A stretch of DNA of 64,000 bases from Winogradskyella undariae (GTDB taxonomy: Bacteria; Bacteroidota; Bacteroidia; Flavobacteriales; Flavobacteriaceae), in assembly GCF_013285155.1 (NCBI RefSeq), contig NZ_JABTEL010000003.1:186001-250000 (forward strand), in the 5' to 3' direction. Numbering within the stretch: position 1 is the first letter of the stretch; each line of letters begins with the position of its first letter. Positions 27,056 to 37,057 of the stretch are shown one piece after another. The notes below the pieces were generated by a model. That model saw only the letters and a list, made by a program, of their open reading frames with translations, did no database searches and had not been told where the DNA came from. Made by a program: the position numbers and the translations under genes.

Positions 27056-30000
27056 ATGTTAAAAACATTTATTGAAAGGCCAGTACTTTCAACAGTAATC
27101 TCTATCATTATAGTGTTACTTGGTGCTATTAGTATCGGGAGTTTACCAATAGAGGAATATCCAGATATTGCGCCCCCTACAATTAAAGTAACAGCAAGTT
27201 ACACCGGTGCAAATGCCGAAACTGTTTTAGAGAGTGTTATCATTCCTATAGAAGAGCAAATTAATGGAGTAGAAGGAATGACTTATATTACTTCTACAGC
27301 ATCAAATACAGGAACAGCAGAAATTACCGTTTATTTCGACCAAGATATGGACGCTGATATTGCTGCTGTAAACGTACAAAACCGTGTCGCTAGAGCCACG
27401 CCATTACTACCACAAGAGGTAACGCAGACCGGTGTTACGACGCAAAAAGTAGAAACAAGTGCTTTAATGTTTGTTTCCATGTATTCTGAAAGCGAGGATT
27501 ATGATGCTACGTTTATTCAGAATTACTTAAAGATTAATGTTATTCCTGCTATGCAACGTATTAGTGGTGTAGGTGATGTTAGTGTATTCTCACAACAAGA
27601 TTATGCCATGCGCATTTGGTTAAAGCCAGAAAAATTAGCCGCTTACAACTTAATTCCTTCAGATATTACGGCTGCTTTAGCAGAACAAAATTTAGAAGCA
27701 GCAGCGGGTTCATTAGGTCAGAATAATGGAGAATCATTTTCGTATACTTTAACCTATAGTGGGCGTTTTAAGGAAGAAGCGCAATACAGTGATATTGTAA
27801 TTAAAGCCTTAGGAAACGGTGAGTTTTTAAGACTAAAAGATGTTGCAACTATAGAGTTAGATGCACAATCTTATGCTGCAAATGCGATGAGTTTAGGCCA
27901 CCCAGCAGTATTTATGGGGATTTTTCAAACTAAAGGTTCTAATGCACAAGAGATTATTGAAAACATAAAAACAACCTTATCTGCTGTAGAAAAAGATTTA
28001 CCAGAGGGATTAGGTGTTTTTGTACCATACGATACAAGTTTATTCTTAAATGCATCGATAGAAAAAGTAATTCATACCTTATTAGAAGCCTTTGTATTAG
28101 TGTTCTTAGTGGTATTTATCTTTTTACAAGATTTCCGTTCTACATTAATTCCGGCAATTGCTGTACCCGTTTCTATTATCGGTACGTTCTTTTTCTTGAA
28201 TGTTTTTGGATACTCTATCAACTTATTAACGTTATTCGCATTAGTACTCGCCATTGGTATTGTGGTCGATGATGCCATAGTTGTTGTAGAGGCGGTTCAT
28301 GCTAAATTAGATGAAGGCGAAAAGAATCCTAAAAAAGCAACTTTAACCGCAATGAATGAAATTTCTGGAGCCATTATCTCAATTACTTTAGTCATGGCAG
28401 CGGTATTTATTCCGGTAACTTTTGTAACAGGTCCAACAGGTGTATTTTACGAGCAGTTTGGTGTGACTTTAATTATTGCTATTTTAATATCTGCAGTAAA
28501 CGCCTTAACATTAAGTCCGGCGTTGTGTGCATTGTTATTAAAACCTCATAAAGACGATGAAGAGATTAAAGGGAAAAGTCCTTTAAAACGTTTTTACGCT
28601 TTATTTAATCGCGGTTTTAATGCTACTGTTGAGAGATATGGTAGGTCTTTACACGTTTTATACAAGAGAAAATTTATTTCAGCAATACTATTAATTATTG
28701 CTGTCGTAGGTATTTATTGGGCTGCAAATACAACGCCTACAGGATTTGTACCTAATGAAGATAGAGGTATCATTTTTGCGAATATAGAATTGCCAGCAGG
28801 TGCTTCTTTAGATAGAACAGATGCTGTAGCAAGAAAATTATATTCTAAAATTGAAGGTATGGAAGGTATTGTTGGTGTAAACTTCATTAAAGGACGAAGT
28901 TTAATTAATGGTACTGGGTCTAACTACGGCATGGGTATTATTAAATTAGAAGATTGGGGTGAGCGTGAAGATGCTTCTCTTTCTTCAGCAGCAATTACAG
29001 GGAAATTGTTTGGTTTAGCAGCAAGTGTTCCTGAAGCTAATATTATTTTCTTTTCGCCACCAAGTATACGTGGGTTTGGTAATTCGGCTGGTTTTGAGGT
29101 GAATTTATTAGATAAATTTGGGGGTGAATTTTCAGATTTAGATAAAGCGAATAAAGATTTCTCTATGGCTTTAATGAGTCACCCAGAAATTAAGTACGCA
29201 CAGTCTTCTTTCAAAACAAGCTATCCGCAATACGAAATGGAAGTTAATGTGCCTTTAGCTAAAGAAAAAGGAGTTTCAGTAACAAGTATCTTTTCAACTT
29301 TACAAGGTTATATCGGTGGAATTTATGCATCAGATTTTTCTAAATTCGGAAAACAGTTTAGAGTCTATATTCAAGCTTTACCAGAAGACAGAGCAGATGA
29401 AAGTGCATTAAATAGTATGTATGTAAGAACAGATACTGGAGAAATGACACCAATTACGCAGTTTGTAAATTTAAAAAGAGTTTACGGGCCGCAATCTGTA
29501 ACACGTTTTAACTTATTAAATTCTACAAGTATTACAGGTGCAACCAATGATGGGTTTAGTACCGGTGATGCCATTAGAGTTATTGAAGAAGAAGTTGCTA
29601 AATTACCAAGTAATTATACGGTTGCTTATTCAGGTTTAACACGTGAAGAGGTAAGTGCAGGTAACCAAACTACATTTATATTTATCTTAAGTATAGTATT
29701 TGTATACTTTTTATTAAGTGCGCAATATGAAAGTTATTTATTACCATTTGCGGTTGTGTTATCATTACCGTTTGGGGTATTTGGGGCTTATATTAGTACA
29801 AAATTCTTAGGGTTAGAAAACAATATTTATTTCCAAATTGCCTTAATAATGCTGATTGGTTTACTGGCTAAGAATGCAATTCTGATTGTAGAGTTTGCAC
29901 TACAAAGACGTAAAGCAGGTGAGAGTATTGTAGATGCAGCCATCATAGGAGCTAAATCTCGTTTACGTCCAATCTTAATGACCTCATTTGCCTTTATCTT

Positions 30001-30193
30001 AGGATTAATGCCATTAGTCTTAGCACAAGGTGTTGGATCGGAAGGAAACAAATCTATAGGGACAGGTGCTGTTGGTGGATTATTAATAGGTACTATTATC
30101 GGAGTATTTGTAATTCCAATCTTATTTATATTATTTCAGTGGTTACAAGAAAAAATTTCTAGTAAGCCAGCAATACAAACTATTGAAGAATAA
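27056..30193 (+). CDS. RND multidrug efflux pump, HAE1 (AcrB-like) permease
   Basis: 1045 residues, the usual length for HAE1 pumps. The N-terminus MLKTFIERPVLSTVISIIIV, the proton-relay pair Asp405/Asp406 in GIVVDDAIVVVEAVHAKL, the GPTGVFYEQFGVTL segment and the second-half helices with LIGLLAKNAILIVEFA are all typical. Twelve membrane spans are interrupted by two large periplasmic loops that bind drugs. It assembles as a trimer with the adaptor and outer-membrane factor. The substrate range (antibiotics, bile-like compounds, solvents) cannot be deduced. Its stop precedes the outer-membrane factor ATG by one base. Confidence 0.95.
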   Translation: MLKTFIERPVLSTVISIIIVLLGAISIGSLPIEEYPDIAPPTIKVTASYTGANAETVLESVIIPIEEQINGVEGMTYITSTASNTGTAEITVYFDQDMDADIAAVNVQNRVARATPLLPQEVTQTGVTTQKVETSALMFVSMYSESEDYDATFIQNYLKINVIPAMQRISGVGDVSVFSQQDYAMRIWLKPEKLAAYNLIPSDITAALAEQNLEAAAGSLGQNNGESFSYTLTYSGRFKEEAQYSDIVIKALGNGEFLRLKDVATIELDAQSYAANAMSLGHPAVFMGIFQTKGSNAQEIIENIKTTLSAVEKDLPEGLGVFVPYDTSLFLNASIEKVIHTLLEAFVLVFLVVFIFLQDFRSTLIPAIAVPVSIIGTFFFLNVFGYSINLLTLFALVLAIGIVVDDAIVVVEAVHAKLDEGEKNPKKATLTAMNEISGAIISITLVMAAVFIPVTFVTGPTGVFYEQFGVTLIIAILISAVNALTLSPALCALLLKPHKDDEEIKGKSPLKRFYALFNRGFNATVERYGRSLHVLYKRKFISAILLIIAVVGIYWAANTTPTGFVPNEDRGIIFANIELPAGASLDRTDAVARKLYSKIEGMEGIVGVNFIKGRSLINGTGSNYGMGIIKLEDWGEREDASLSSAAITGKLFGLAASVPEANIIFFSPPSIRGFGNSAGFEVNLLDKFGGEFSDLDKANKDFSMALMSHPEIKYAQSSFKTSYPQYEMEVNVPLAKEKGVSVTSIFSTLQGYIGGIYASDFSKFGKQFRVYIQALPEDRADESALNSMYVRTDTGEMTPITQFVNLKRVYGPQSVTRFNLLNSTSITGATNDGFSTGDAIRVIEEEVAKLPSNYTVAYSGLTREEVSAGNQTTFIFILSIVFVYFLLSAQYESYLLPFAVVLSLPFGVFGAYISTKFLGLENNIYFQIALIMLIGLLAKNAILIVEFALQRRKAGESIVDAAIIGAKSRLRPILMTSFAFILGLMPLVLAQGVGSEGNKSIGTGAVGGLLIGTIIGVFVIPILFILFQWLQEKISSKPAIQTIEE

Positions 30194-30194
30194 A

Positions 30195-31616
30195 ATGATG
30201 AAATCAATTTTAAAACATAGAAATTTTAATAGAGGTGCTATAATATTTGTTGTTGGACTAACTTTTCAAAGTTGCTTTGTCGCAAAAGATTATGCTAGGC
30301 CAGAATTGGATATCGAAACGGAAGCACTTTATAGAACAGAGAATCTTCCGACGGATAGTATTTCTATCGCAGATGTCTCTTGGAAAGACTTATTTACAGA
30401 TCAATATCTTCAACAATACATAGAAGAAGGTCTGCAAAATAACATGGACATTCGTATCGCTATTCAGCAAATGATAGCTGCAGAAGCTTATGCAAAACAA
30501 GGTAAGGCAGGTTATATGCCTACTTTAAGTGTAGGTCCTAATTATACACGTCAAGAATATTCTGAAAATAGCCAATTTGGCTCCATATTTAGTGGTGGTT
30601 TAGATACTTACGATGTTACTGCAAACTTATCTTGGGAAGCTGATATTTGGGGTAAAATAAGAAGTAATAAAAGAGCTTCTCAAGCTGATTATTTACAAAA
30701 TGTAGCAAGTCATCAAGCGGTAAAAACGCAATTGATTTCTAGTATAGCCAATACCTATTATAATTTATTGGCTTTAGATGCACAATTAGAAGTTACAAAA
30801 CAGACCATTGCAACTAGAGAGAGTGGTGTAGAAACTATTAAAGCTTTAAAGGATGCTGGTCAGGTGACTCAGGTGGCCGTAGATCAGAATGTCGCACAAT
30901 ATAATAGTGCTAAAGCTTTAGAGGTAGATATTGAGACTGCCATTTATAAAACAGAAAACACATTAAGTATTCTGTTAGGTAGAGCGCCTCAAGAATTTGA
31001 AAGAAGTAGCTTAGAAACTCAGAAAATAGATCAAGATATTAAGTTAGGTGTTCCGGCAACATTATTAAGAAATAGACCCGATGTAATGGCTGCGGAATAT
31101 GCTTTGATTAAAAACTTTGAGTTAACCAATGTTGCTAATAGTAGTTTTTATCCTTCATTAACTTTAACAGCTTCAGGTGGTTTACAGAGTTTAGAATTAG
31201 ATAATTTATTTAATGTAAATTCTTTATTTGCAACTGTAGTTGGAGGGTTAACACAGCCTTTATTAAATCAAAGGAAGTTAAAAACTCAAAAAGAAGTCGC
31301 ACTAGCCAACCAAGAACGTTCATTATTGAATTTTAAGAAGACTTTATTGGTCGCTGGTAGTGAAGTTTCTAATGCCTTATTTTCATATGAATCTGAAACG
31401 AAAAAATTTGAGTTTAGAAAGAATGAAGTTGAAGCCTTAAGAACTGCGGAAACAAATTCTGAAGAACTACTTAAAAATGGTTATGCAAATTATTTAGATC
31501 TATTAACAGCAAGACAGAGTGCCTTAAGTGCAGAACTTAATATTATAGATAGCCAATTACAACAATTGGTTTCTATTGTAGATTTGTATGAAGCACTTGG
31601 AGGTGGTTGGAAGTAA
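30195..31616 (+). CDS. Efflux outer-membrane factor, OprM/NodT-type lipoprotein
   Basis: Start at ATG 30195 (or the adjacent ATG 30198); a TTG at 30183 would overlap the pump gene and is less likely. About 473 residues with lipobox VVGLTFQSC (Cys about 27). Two outer membrane efflux repeats are visible. The first runs from WKDLFTDQYLQQYIEEGLQNNMD to LGRAPQEF, and the second includes LGVPATLLRNRPDVMAAEYAL and GYANYLDLLTARQSALSAEL, motifs diagnostic of the NodT family. The trimer forms the outer-membrane exit duct for the pump encoded upstream. Confidence 0.93.
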   Translation: MMKSILKHRNFNRGAIIFVVGLTFQSCFVAKDYARPELDIETEALYRTENLPTDSISIADVSWKDLFTDQYLQQYIEEGLQNNMDIRIAIQQMIAAEAYAKQGKAGYMPTLSVGPNYTRQEYSENSQFGSIFSGGLDTYDVTANLSWEADIWGKIRSNKRASQADYLQNVASHQAVKTQLISSIANTYYNLLALDAQLEVTKQTIATRESGVETIKALKDAGQVTQVAVDQNVAQYNSAKALEVDIETAIYKTENTLSILLGRAPQEFERSSLETQKIDQDIKLGVPATLLRNRPDVMAAEYALIKNFELTNVANSSFYPSLTLTASGGLQSLELDNLFNVNSLFATVVGGLTQPLLNQRKLKTQKEVALANQERSLLNFKKTLLVAGSEVSNALFSYESETKKFEFRKNEVEALRTAETNSEELLKNGYANYLDLLTARQSALSAELNIIDSQLQQLVSIVDLYEALGGGWK

Positions 31617-31662
31617 TACATTAAAATATAATTATTTTTAAGGCATATTATTAAATCATGTT

Positions 31663-32229
31663 ATGGAAGATATATTAAGAAATATAGTTCCTATTTTTAA
31701 AAGTTATGGTGTAAAAAGTATCACCATGGATGATGTTAGTCGTCATCTGGGTATTTCTAAAAAGACATTGTATGTACATTGTAAAAGCAAAGATGATTTA
31801 GTAGAAAAAAGTATCGATTCAATTTTTAAGATTCATCATGCTGTTTTTGATAAAATCTTGAAACGTGATATATCTCCATTAAAGAAAATTATTTTATTGT
31901 ATCGTTATGGAATTCGGCAATTATCGTCGAATTCCACAACGTTTTACTTAGAGTTAAAAAAGTACTACCCTAAAGCTTTTAAAAAATATCAAGTAGAGCG
32001 CGATTATATTACTTACACGATTGTACTAGATTTACTAAAAGAAGCTCAAAAAACAGGTGTTATTATCCCTGAAGTTGATCTTAAATTATTCTGTTTATTA
32101 AATATCTATAAAATTGATGTTTTATTATTAAATCAAGAGTTATCTCATGAATTTACAGTAACTCAAATTGTAGATCATCTTGTGGTTTATAATCTGAGAG
32201 GGATTTTAAAAGATACAAGCTTTATTTAA
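31663..32229 (+). CDS. TetR/AcrR-type transcriptional regulator
   Basis: 188 residues. The N-terminal helix-turn-helix (about 10-55) reads FKSYGVKSITMDDVSRHLGISKKTLYVHCKSK in two overlapping helices, the TetR consensus. The rest is an all-helical ligand and dimer domain without recognisable ligand specificity. It starts 46 bp after the outer-membrane factor and ends at a strong terminator, so it is probably the last gene of the efflux transcript. Together with the GbsR-like protein it brackets the pump, giving two candidate regulators for one operon. Confidence 0.85.
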   Translation: MEDILRNIVPIFKSYGVKSITMDDVSRHLGISKKTLYVHCKSKDDLVEKSIDSIFKIHHAVFDKILKRDISPLKKIILLYRYGIRQLSSNSTTFYLELKKYYPKAFKKYQVERDYITYTIVLDLLKEAQKTGVIIPEVDLKLFCLLNIYKIDVLLLNQELSHEFTVTQIVDHLVVYNLRGILKDTSFI

Positions 32230-32243
32230 AAATAAAGCGGTTC

Positions 32244-32278
32244 AAAAATGCTGTTATTTATGATAACAGCATTTTTTG
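32244..32278 (+). terminator. Terminator closing the efflux operon
   Basis: Stem AAAATGCTGTTAT / ATAACAGCATTTT with a short loop, followed by TTTG. It begins about 15 bp after the TetR stop and is the only strong hairpin found from 25.3 to 32.4 kb. Confidence 0.85.
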
Positions 32279-32456
32279 TTAAAGAAATATTTAGTCATAA
32301 GATTTCTGTTATTCTCAAAACTTTAATTATATTCTTTAATCATTAGGAGTCCTTTTTAATATGTTTTATTTAAGGGTTTTTCTTGATTGAATTATTCAAA
32401 ATAATTTATAGATTTAGGGAAATATAATTGATTCATTTTTTAATAAAAGATACAAT

Positions 32457-33554
32457 ATGGTAGAATTTATAGCAAATTATAAATCACTTTTAATATATGT
32501 GACTCTTGTAATTTTGTCAGTATTTATACTTCGGTTTTTAACAAAATTTTTTATCAAGTGGTTAATAAAAAAAGAAACAAATCGCTTATCTGATGCTCCT
32601 GTAAGATCCATGAAAATGGTAAAGATGACGCTTAACCTTCTGTGGTTAGTTTTAGGAGTAATTGCATTAAGTGCTGTTTTTGTAGATAGAGATAAGGATA
32701 AACTATTGGTTGGGTATTTTAAGACAGCCAGTTATATTGGTATTGTTACTGTAGTTACAATCATAACGGCTACACTCTGTAATCTATGGTTTAAACATAG
32801 AATTGATCAGAAAATTACAGATGATTTTGATCCCACAACCTATAAGTTTTTAAGATATGTAAGTGTTTTTGTTATTTGCTTTATTGGCTTATTGTTTGGG
32901 CTCATGGCATTTCCTTCTTTAAAAAGTGTGGCTCAAACAGCTTTAGGTGGGGCAGGTGTATTGGCTTTGATTGCTGGTGTTGCTTCTCAAGAGGCTTTGT
33001 CTAATTTGGTTGGTGGTCTTTTTATTGTGTTATTTAAGCCCTTTAAAATTGGTGATGTTATTAAAATAACAGACACTATGGTTGGTACTGTAACAGATAT
33101 CACCCTGCGGCATACTGTGATTAGAAATTTTGAAAACAAGATGATTGTTATTCCTAATGCTGTTATTAATAAAGAAAAATTGATTAATTACGATTTAGGT
33201 GAACTTAAATGTTGCGAGCATGTAGAATTAGGTATTACTTATGATAGTAATATTGAATTGGCTAAGAAAATTCTTCAAGAAGAATGTGAAAATCATCCTT
33301 TGATTTACGATAATAGAACTGAATTAGAAAAAAAGGATGGCTTACCTATTGTAAAAACAGCCTTAACAAAATTCAATGATTCCTCAATAACGATTAGAGC
33401 ATGGGCATGGTCTTCGAGTTTTGGTCATTCTTTTACTTTAAAATGTGATGTTTATGAAAGTGCTAAAAAACGTTTTGATGAAGAGGGTGTAGGATTGGCT
33501 TTTCCCACCCGAACTATCTATATGGCAAATGCTAATAATCCAGAAAACAAATAA
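32457..33554 (+). CDS. MscS-family mechanosensitive channel
   Basis: 365 residues. There are four or five N-terminal hydrophobic segments (about 8-33, 55-75, 90-115, 135-155, 165-200). The pore helix is recognisable by its Gly/Ala-rich sequence ALGGAGVLALIAGVASQEA, followed by LVGGLFIVLFKPFKIGD. The beta domain (VIPNAVINKEKLINYD) and the alpha/beta cytosolic cage follow. It releases small solutes during hypo-osmotic shock. It has one to two extra spans compared with E. coli MscS. It appears to be monocistronic. Confidence 0.9.
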   Translation: MVEFIANYKSLLIYVTLVILSVFILRFLTKFFIKWLIKKETNRLSDAPVRSMKMVKMTLNLLWLVLGVIALSAVFVDRDKDKLLVGYFKTASYIGIVTVVTIITATLCNLWFKHRIDQKITDDFDPTTYKFLRYVSVFVICFIGLLFGLMAFPSLKSVAQTALGGAGVLALIAGVASQEALSNLVGGLFIVLFKPFKIGDVIKITDTMVGTVTDITLRHTVIRNFENKMIVIPNAVINKEKLINYDLGELKCCEHVELGITYDSNIELAKKILQEECENHPLIYDNRTELEKKDGLPIVKTALTKFNDSSITIRAWAWSSSFGHSFTLKCDVYESAKKRFDEEGVGLAFPTRTIYMANANNPENK

Positions 33555-33918
33555 GAAGTTTATAGTATTCTACAAGAGTGTTTTTATTTCATCAAAAAGG
33601 TTGAAATATGCCCGTTGGTTAATTCGTTTATATAACTTCTTTTATGCCGTATAATGCTGATATGAAATCTGAATGCTTTAAAGTTTAAAAGATTTAGATG
33701 ACTCTACTGTAATTATACGAAATAAATTCATTTGTGTTTAAGATACAAAGAGCCTTATATAATGTGATAAAGTAGGTAAATAACACTTTGAATTTAATTT
33801 CAAAATAAAAAGTAAGTTAAAACTTCATTACTTATTTTATAAAAAAATGCTTTACAATTAATAAATTGTTATTTTTGCGCCGAAATTATATGTAATTCTA
33901 AAAAAATGATACGCATAA
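33555..33918 (+). other. Intergenic region between MscS and glutamate dehydrogenase genes
   Basis: 364 bp with no credible gene on either strand. The only signal I can support is the -7-like TATTTTTG at 33870-33877, listed separately. An imperfect AAGTAA / TTACTT inverted repeat lies near 33812-33833 without a T-run. I see nothing else. Confidence 0.5.
33870..33877 (+). promoter_or_regulatory. -7 promoter element for glutamate dehydrogenase
   Basis: TATTTTTG matches TAnnTTTG and lies 41 bp before the ATG at 33919. No TTTG is seen at the right distance upstream (only TTTA at 33851), so the assignment rests on one element. Confidence 0.5.
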
Positions 33919-35223
33919 ATGGGAAATTCAAAAAAAGTATTAGAGATTAAAAAGAAGAAGGTGCCTTTAAAAGGAATGATGGATAATGTTATGGAGCAAT
34001 TTAATCATGCTGCAGATCATATCGATTTACACCCCAATATTAGAAAAATATTAAGTATCACTAACAATGAAATTTTAGTCAATTTCCCTGTAAAAATGGA
34101 CAATGGAGACGTTGAGGTTTTTACGGGTTACCGTGTTCAACATAATGGTGCTTTAGGACCTTATAAAGGCGGATTGCGTTATCATGCCACAGTAGATTTA
34201 GATGCTGCAAGAGCATTAGCGATGTGGATGACCTGGAAGACCTCTTTGGCAGGATTGCCTTACGGTGGTGCTAAAGGAGGAATTAAAATTGATCCTTCAT
34301 TGTATTCGCAATCAGAATTAGAACGCATTACAAGACGGTTCACTTATGCTTTAGCAGATAATATAGGTCCCGAGCACGATATACCTGCGCCAGATGTTAA
34401 TACTAATAGCCAAACTATGGCATGGATTGCAGACACCTACATGAGTACAAGGCCACCTGCACAGCGTAGTGCCAACCAACATGTTGTTACCGGTAAACCC
34501 GATGGTAGTGGAGGATTAGAAGGACGAGATAGAGCTACTGGATTTGGTGTGTATTTAACCATTAAATTTTGGGCAGATAAAAATAACATGGACTTAAATG
34601 GTAAAAGATTTATCGTTCAAGGTTTTGGTAATGTTGGCTATTGGGCTTCTGTTTTCTTAGAACAAGATGGAGCAAAATTAGTAGGCGTTCAAGATGCGTC
34701 TGGAAGTATTCATAATCAAGATGGAATAGATGTAGAACATCTTTTTAATTATACCCAAGAGAAAGGGGGAGCAGTTGCTAATTTCCCTAATTCTGAATTA
34801 ATTGAGAAAGATGCTTTTTTCGCTATTGATTGTGATATCTGTGTTCCTGCTGCATTAGGAAATCAAATTACAAAAGATAATGCTTCAAAAATAAAAGCCA
34901 AATTAATTGCTGAAGGTGCTAATGGACCTACCAATGTTGAAGGTGAAAAAATATTGTTAGAAAGAGGAATTACTATTATTCCAGATATTTTATGTAATTC
35001 AGGTGGTGTTATTGGTAGTTATTACGAATGGTTACAAAACAGAAGTGGTGAGATTTGGCATCTTGATGAGGTGATGGAGAAACTGCGTAAAAAATTAAAA
35101 GGGTCGTTTGATCGCGTTTATAATTATTCTGAAAATGAAGATGTTGATTTAAGAACAGCAGCTTTTTGTATTGCAATTCAACGTATTGAAAAAGCCTACG
35201 TACAACGTGGAATTTTTCCTTAA
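33919..35223 (+). CDS. gdhA: Glutamate dehydrogenase (Glu/Leu/Phe/Val dehydrogenase family)
   Basis: 434 residues. It interconverts glutamate and 2-oxoglutarate plus ammonia. The active-site lysines are Lys83 in GPYKGGLRYH, Lys107 in MTWKTSLAG and Lys119 in YGGAKGGI, and the catalytic Asp159 is in PAPDVNTN. The Rossmann motif is VQGFGNVGYWAS at about 229-240. The length and the hexameric small-type layout fit GdhA; NAD versus NADP preference cannot be settled by eye. It has its own promoter element and terminator. The symbol follows common usage for this family. Confidence 0.9.
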   Translation: MGNSKKVLEIKKKKVPLKGMMDNVMEQFNHAADHIDLHPNIRKILSITNNEILVNFPVKMDNGDVEVFTGYRVQHNGALGPYKGGLRYHATVDLDAARALAMWMTWKTSLAGLPYGGAKGGIKIDPSLYSQSELERITRRFTYALADNIGPEHDIPAPDVNTNSQTMAWIADTYMSTRPPAQRSANQHVVTGKPDGSGGLEGRDRATGFGVYLTIKFWADKNNMDLNGKRFIVQGFGNVGYWASVFLEQDGAKLVGVQDASGSIHNQDGIDVEHLFNYTQEKGGAVANFPNSELIEKDAFFAIDCDICVPAALGNQITKDNASKIKAKLIAEGANGPTNVEGEKILLERGITIIPDILCNSGGVIGSYYEWLQNRSGEIWHLDEVMEKLRKKLKGSFDRVYNYSENEDVDLRTAAFCIAIQRIEKAYVQRGIFP

Positions 35224-35276
35224 AAATTAATAACGACAACTTATACCGTTGTTCGTGTTTTTATTTAACTTATTTT

Positions 35277-35313
35277 ATACCGTTCAGCATTTTTGTTGAA
35301 CGGTATTTTTTTT
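35277..35313 (+). terminator. Terminator after glutamate dehydrogenase
   Basis: Ten-bp perfect stem ATACCGTTCA (35277-35286) / TGAACGGTAT (35297-35306), followed by seven or more T. It starts about 54 bp after the gdhA stop. Confidence 0.85.
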
Positions 35314-35365
35314 GAAAACGAATTAATTATCATAGATTTACTATACTGACAAATAAAGCCTTTAG

Positions 35366-36223
35366 ATGGAATTTAAAACTGAACAAGAGATTTTTGAATC
35401 GGAAATGATTTCTAATTATTTAGTTCCTATAGGGGTTTTTATAATTGCGCTTTTTATTTTATATCGATTGCTATTGATCTTTCAATTTTATTATGTGTCA
35501 ATTTATAAGAAACCTGTTTTCTCACATGTGTATTTAAGGCCACAGAAATTAAGTCCTTTACAAGATGCTATATTAAGAAAAGAAAGTACTTTTTTCAATA
35601 GGTTAGATGCTAAAGAGCAATTGTATTTTAAGCATCGAGTTGCAAGTTTTATAAAGGATAAAGAATTTATTGGGAATGAAAAATTGGTCGTTACAGAGCA
35701 AATGAAAGTTAACATTGCTGCCACGGCTATTATGCTAACCTTTGGGTTTAAAAACTACCTTTTAGAACTTATAGAGACTGTTATTATTTATCCAAAAACG
35801 TATTATTCAGAAATTAATGGCACTTTTCATAAAGGTGAAATTAATCCACAACATAAAGTTATTGTGTTTTCATGGGAAGATTTTAAACACGGTTATAAAA
35901 TAGGTGATGATAATCTTAATCTTGGTATCCATGAATTTGGCCATGCAGTACATTTAAATGCTTCAAAAAATAATGATGTTAGTAGTTTGATTTTTAATAG
36001 CGGTTTTAAAAATTTAACAGACTATTTACAGAACAATGAAAATGTAAGGCAACGGTTAATAGCTTCTAAGTATTTTAGAACTTATGCTTATACAAACCAG
36101 TATGAGTTTTTTGCGGTATTGTTGGAGAATTTTATTGAAACACCTTTAGAATTTAAAACACAATTTCCAAATCTCTATAAATATATTAAGCAGATGCTCA
36201 ATTTTAAGTTTGCAGGATATTAA
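35366..36223 (+). CDS. MtfA-like (M90) zinc-dependent peptidase, membrane-anchored
   Basis: 285 residues. One N-terminal transmembrane segment (about 18-42) is followed by the peptidase domain. The zinc motif HEFGH is at 189-193, preceded by the family context NLNLGIHE. The distal Glu lies in NQYEFFAVLLENF (about 250-262). E. coli MtfA is a soluble peptidase that acts on the glucose-PTS repressor Mlc; no such partner is visible here, so a role in regulation is only an inference from the family. The protein is apparently single-pass and anchored. Confidence 0.82.
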   Translation: MEFKTEQEIFESEMISNYLVPIGVFIIALFILYRLLLIFQFYYVSIYKKPVFSHVYLRPQKLSPLQDAILRKESTFFNRLDAKEQLYFKHRVASFIKDKEFIGNEKLVVTEQMKVNIAATAIMLTFGFKNYLLELIETVIIYPKTYYSEINGTFHKGEINPQHKVIVFSWEDFKHGYKIGDDNLNLGIHEFGHAVHLNASKNNDVSSLIFNSGFKNLTDYLQNNENVRQRLIASKYFRTYAYTNQYEFFAVLLENFIETPLEFKTQFPNLYKYIKQMLNFKFAGY

Positions 36224-36363
36224 TGTAGTATTTTATTCTTGTAAGGGATTTAGATTGTGCTTAATCTATACGTTTTAATAGCAATCTATTTAACTGTTTT
36301 TTTAGATGTTTAGACTACGCTTAATATTGTGATCTGGTTACTCTAATAGGATAAATAACGAAC

Positions 36364-36398
36364 AAAAAAAGACCCACAAATGTGAGTCTTTTTTTTGT
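36364..36398 (-). terminator. Terminator after the small outer-membrane protein gene
   Basis: Stem AAAGAC-C-CACA / TGTG-A-GTCTTT with one internal mismatch, flanked by an A-run (left) and a T-run (right). It can serve both the minus-strand gene ending at 36416 and the plus-strand peptidase gene. Confidence 0.75.
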
Positions 36399-36415
36399 TA
36401 TTGTATTATAGAAAT

Positions 36416-37009
36416 TTACAATCTAATTACAGCTTGTAAATGATATTGGTAATGGTTGTTATCGTAACTAAGATGTGTGTTATTAAGTCCAAATTTAGCA
36501 ATTGTTTGTACTCTTACTCCAAACATTTGTGCTCTGTCTAGCCAAAATAAAAGGCCAGCACCAAGGTTTGCAGACATGTTGGTTTTTTCCACATGGAAAT
36601 AACCTAAGCCAACATTTGCATATGCATTAAACCAACTCATATCTCTACCACGGCCAAAAAGAAGTTCTTTAAAATAATATTTAGCATGAGCGTCTAGAGA
36701 TAAGTAATTGTAATCTTTTATAGGAGCTATATATTCATTATCTCCAGTAAAACCATTTACAGTAATAGCTCCTTCAATTGCAAAATTATCAGTCCAATCA
36801 GCATTATCAACAAAACGATATTCTACTGCTGCAGAAATAGGATTTCTAAAGCCCCAATCTCCTGGTTTATAAAAAGGTGAGCGAGATGCTAAATCATTCA
36901 TAGCATTAACTCCAACGCTTAATAACCATTCATCATAATTGCCTCTCCTTTGTGCAAAAGACGATAAACAAAAAGCAAGGAATAATACTCCCAAAATTAT
37001 TTTTTTCAT
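36416..37009 (-). CDS. Small outer-membrane beta-barrel protein
   Basis: 197 residues with a signal peptide (IILGVLFLAFCLSSFA, then Q). The mature part alternates polar and aromatic residues in about eight predicted strands and ends in a typical barrel terminus (HYQYHLQAVIRL). The spacing of Gly/aromatic strands (WFNAYANVGLGYFHVE) fits an eight-stranded OmpA/OmpX-like barrel. No enzymatic motif is seen. It is a single gene with a strong consensus promoter and its own terminator, consistent with a well-expressed surface protein. The function is unknown. Confidence 0.75.
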   Translation of the reverse strand: MKKIILGVLFLAFCLSSFAQRRGNYDEWLLSVGVNAMNDLASRSPFYKPGDWGFRNPISAAVEYRFVDNADWTDNFAIEGAITVNGFTGDNEYIAPIKDYNYLSLDAHAKYYFKELLFGRGRDMSWFNAYANVGLGYFHVEKTNMSANLGAGLLFWLDRAQMFGVRVQTIAKFGLNNTHLSYDNNHYQYHLQAVIRL

Positions 37010-37026
37010 ACTAAAAAAATTTTATC

Positions 37027-37057
37027 CAAAGGTAAACTTTAAGGATTATAAAACAAA
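37027..37057 (-). promoter_or_regulatory. Consensus Bacteroidota promoter of the small outer-membrane protein gene
   Basis: Read on the minus strand: TTTG (37057-37054), 19-bp spacer, TACCTTTG (37034-37027). Both elements and the spacing match the Flavobacterium-type TTTG/TAnnTTTG consensus. The ATG at 37009 lies 18 bp downstream. Confidence 0.7.
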
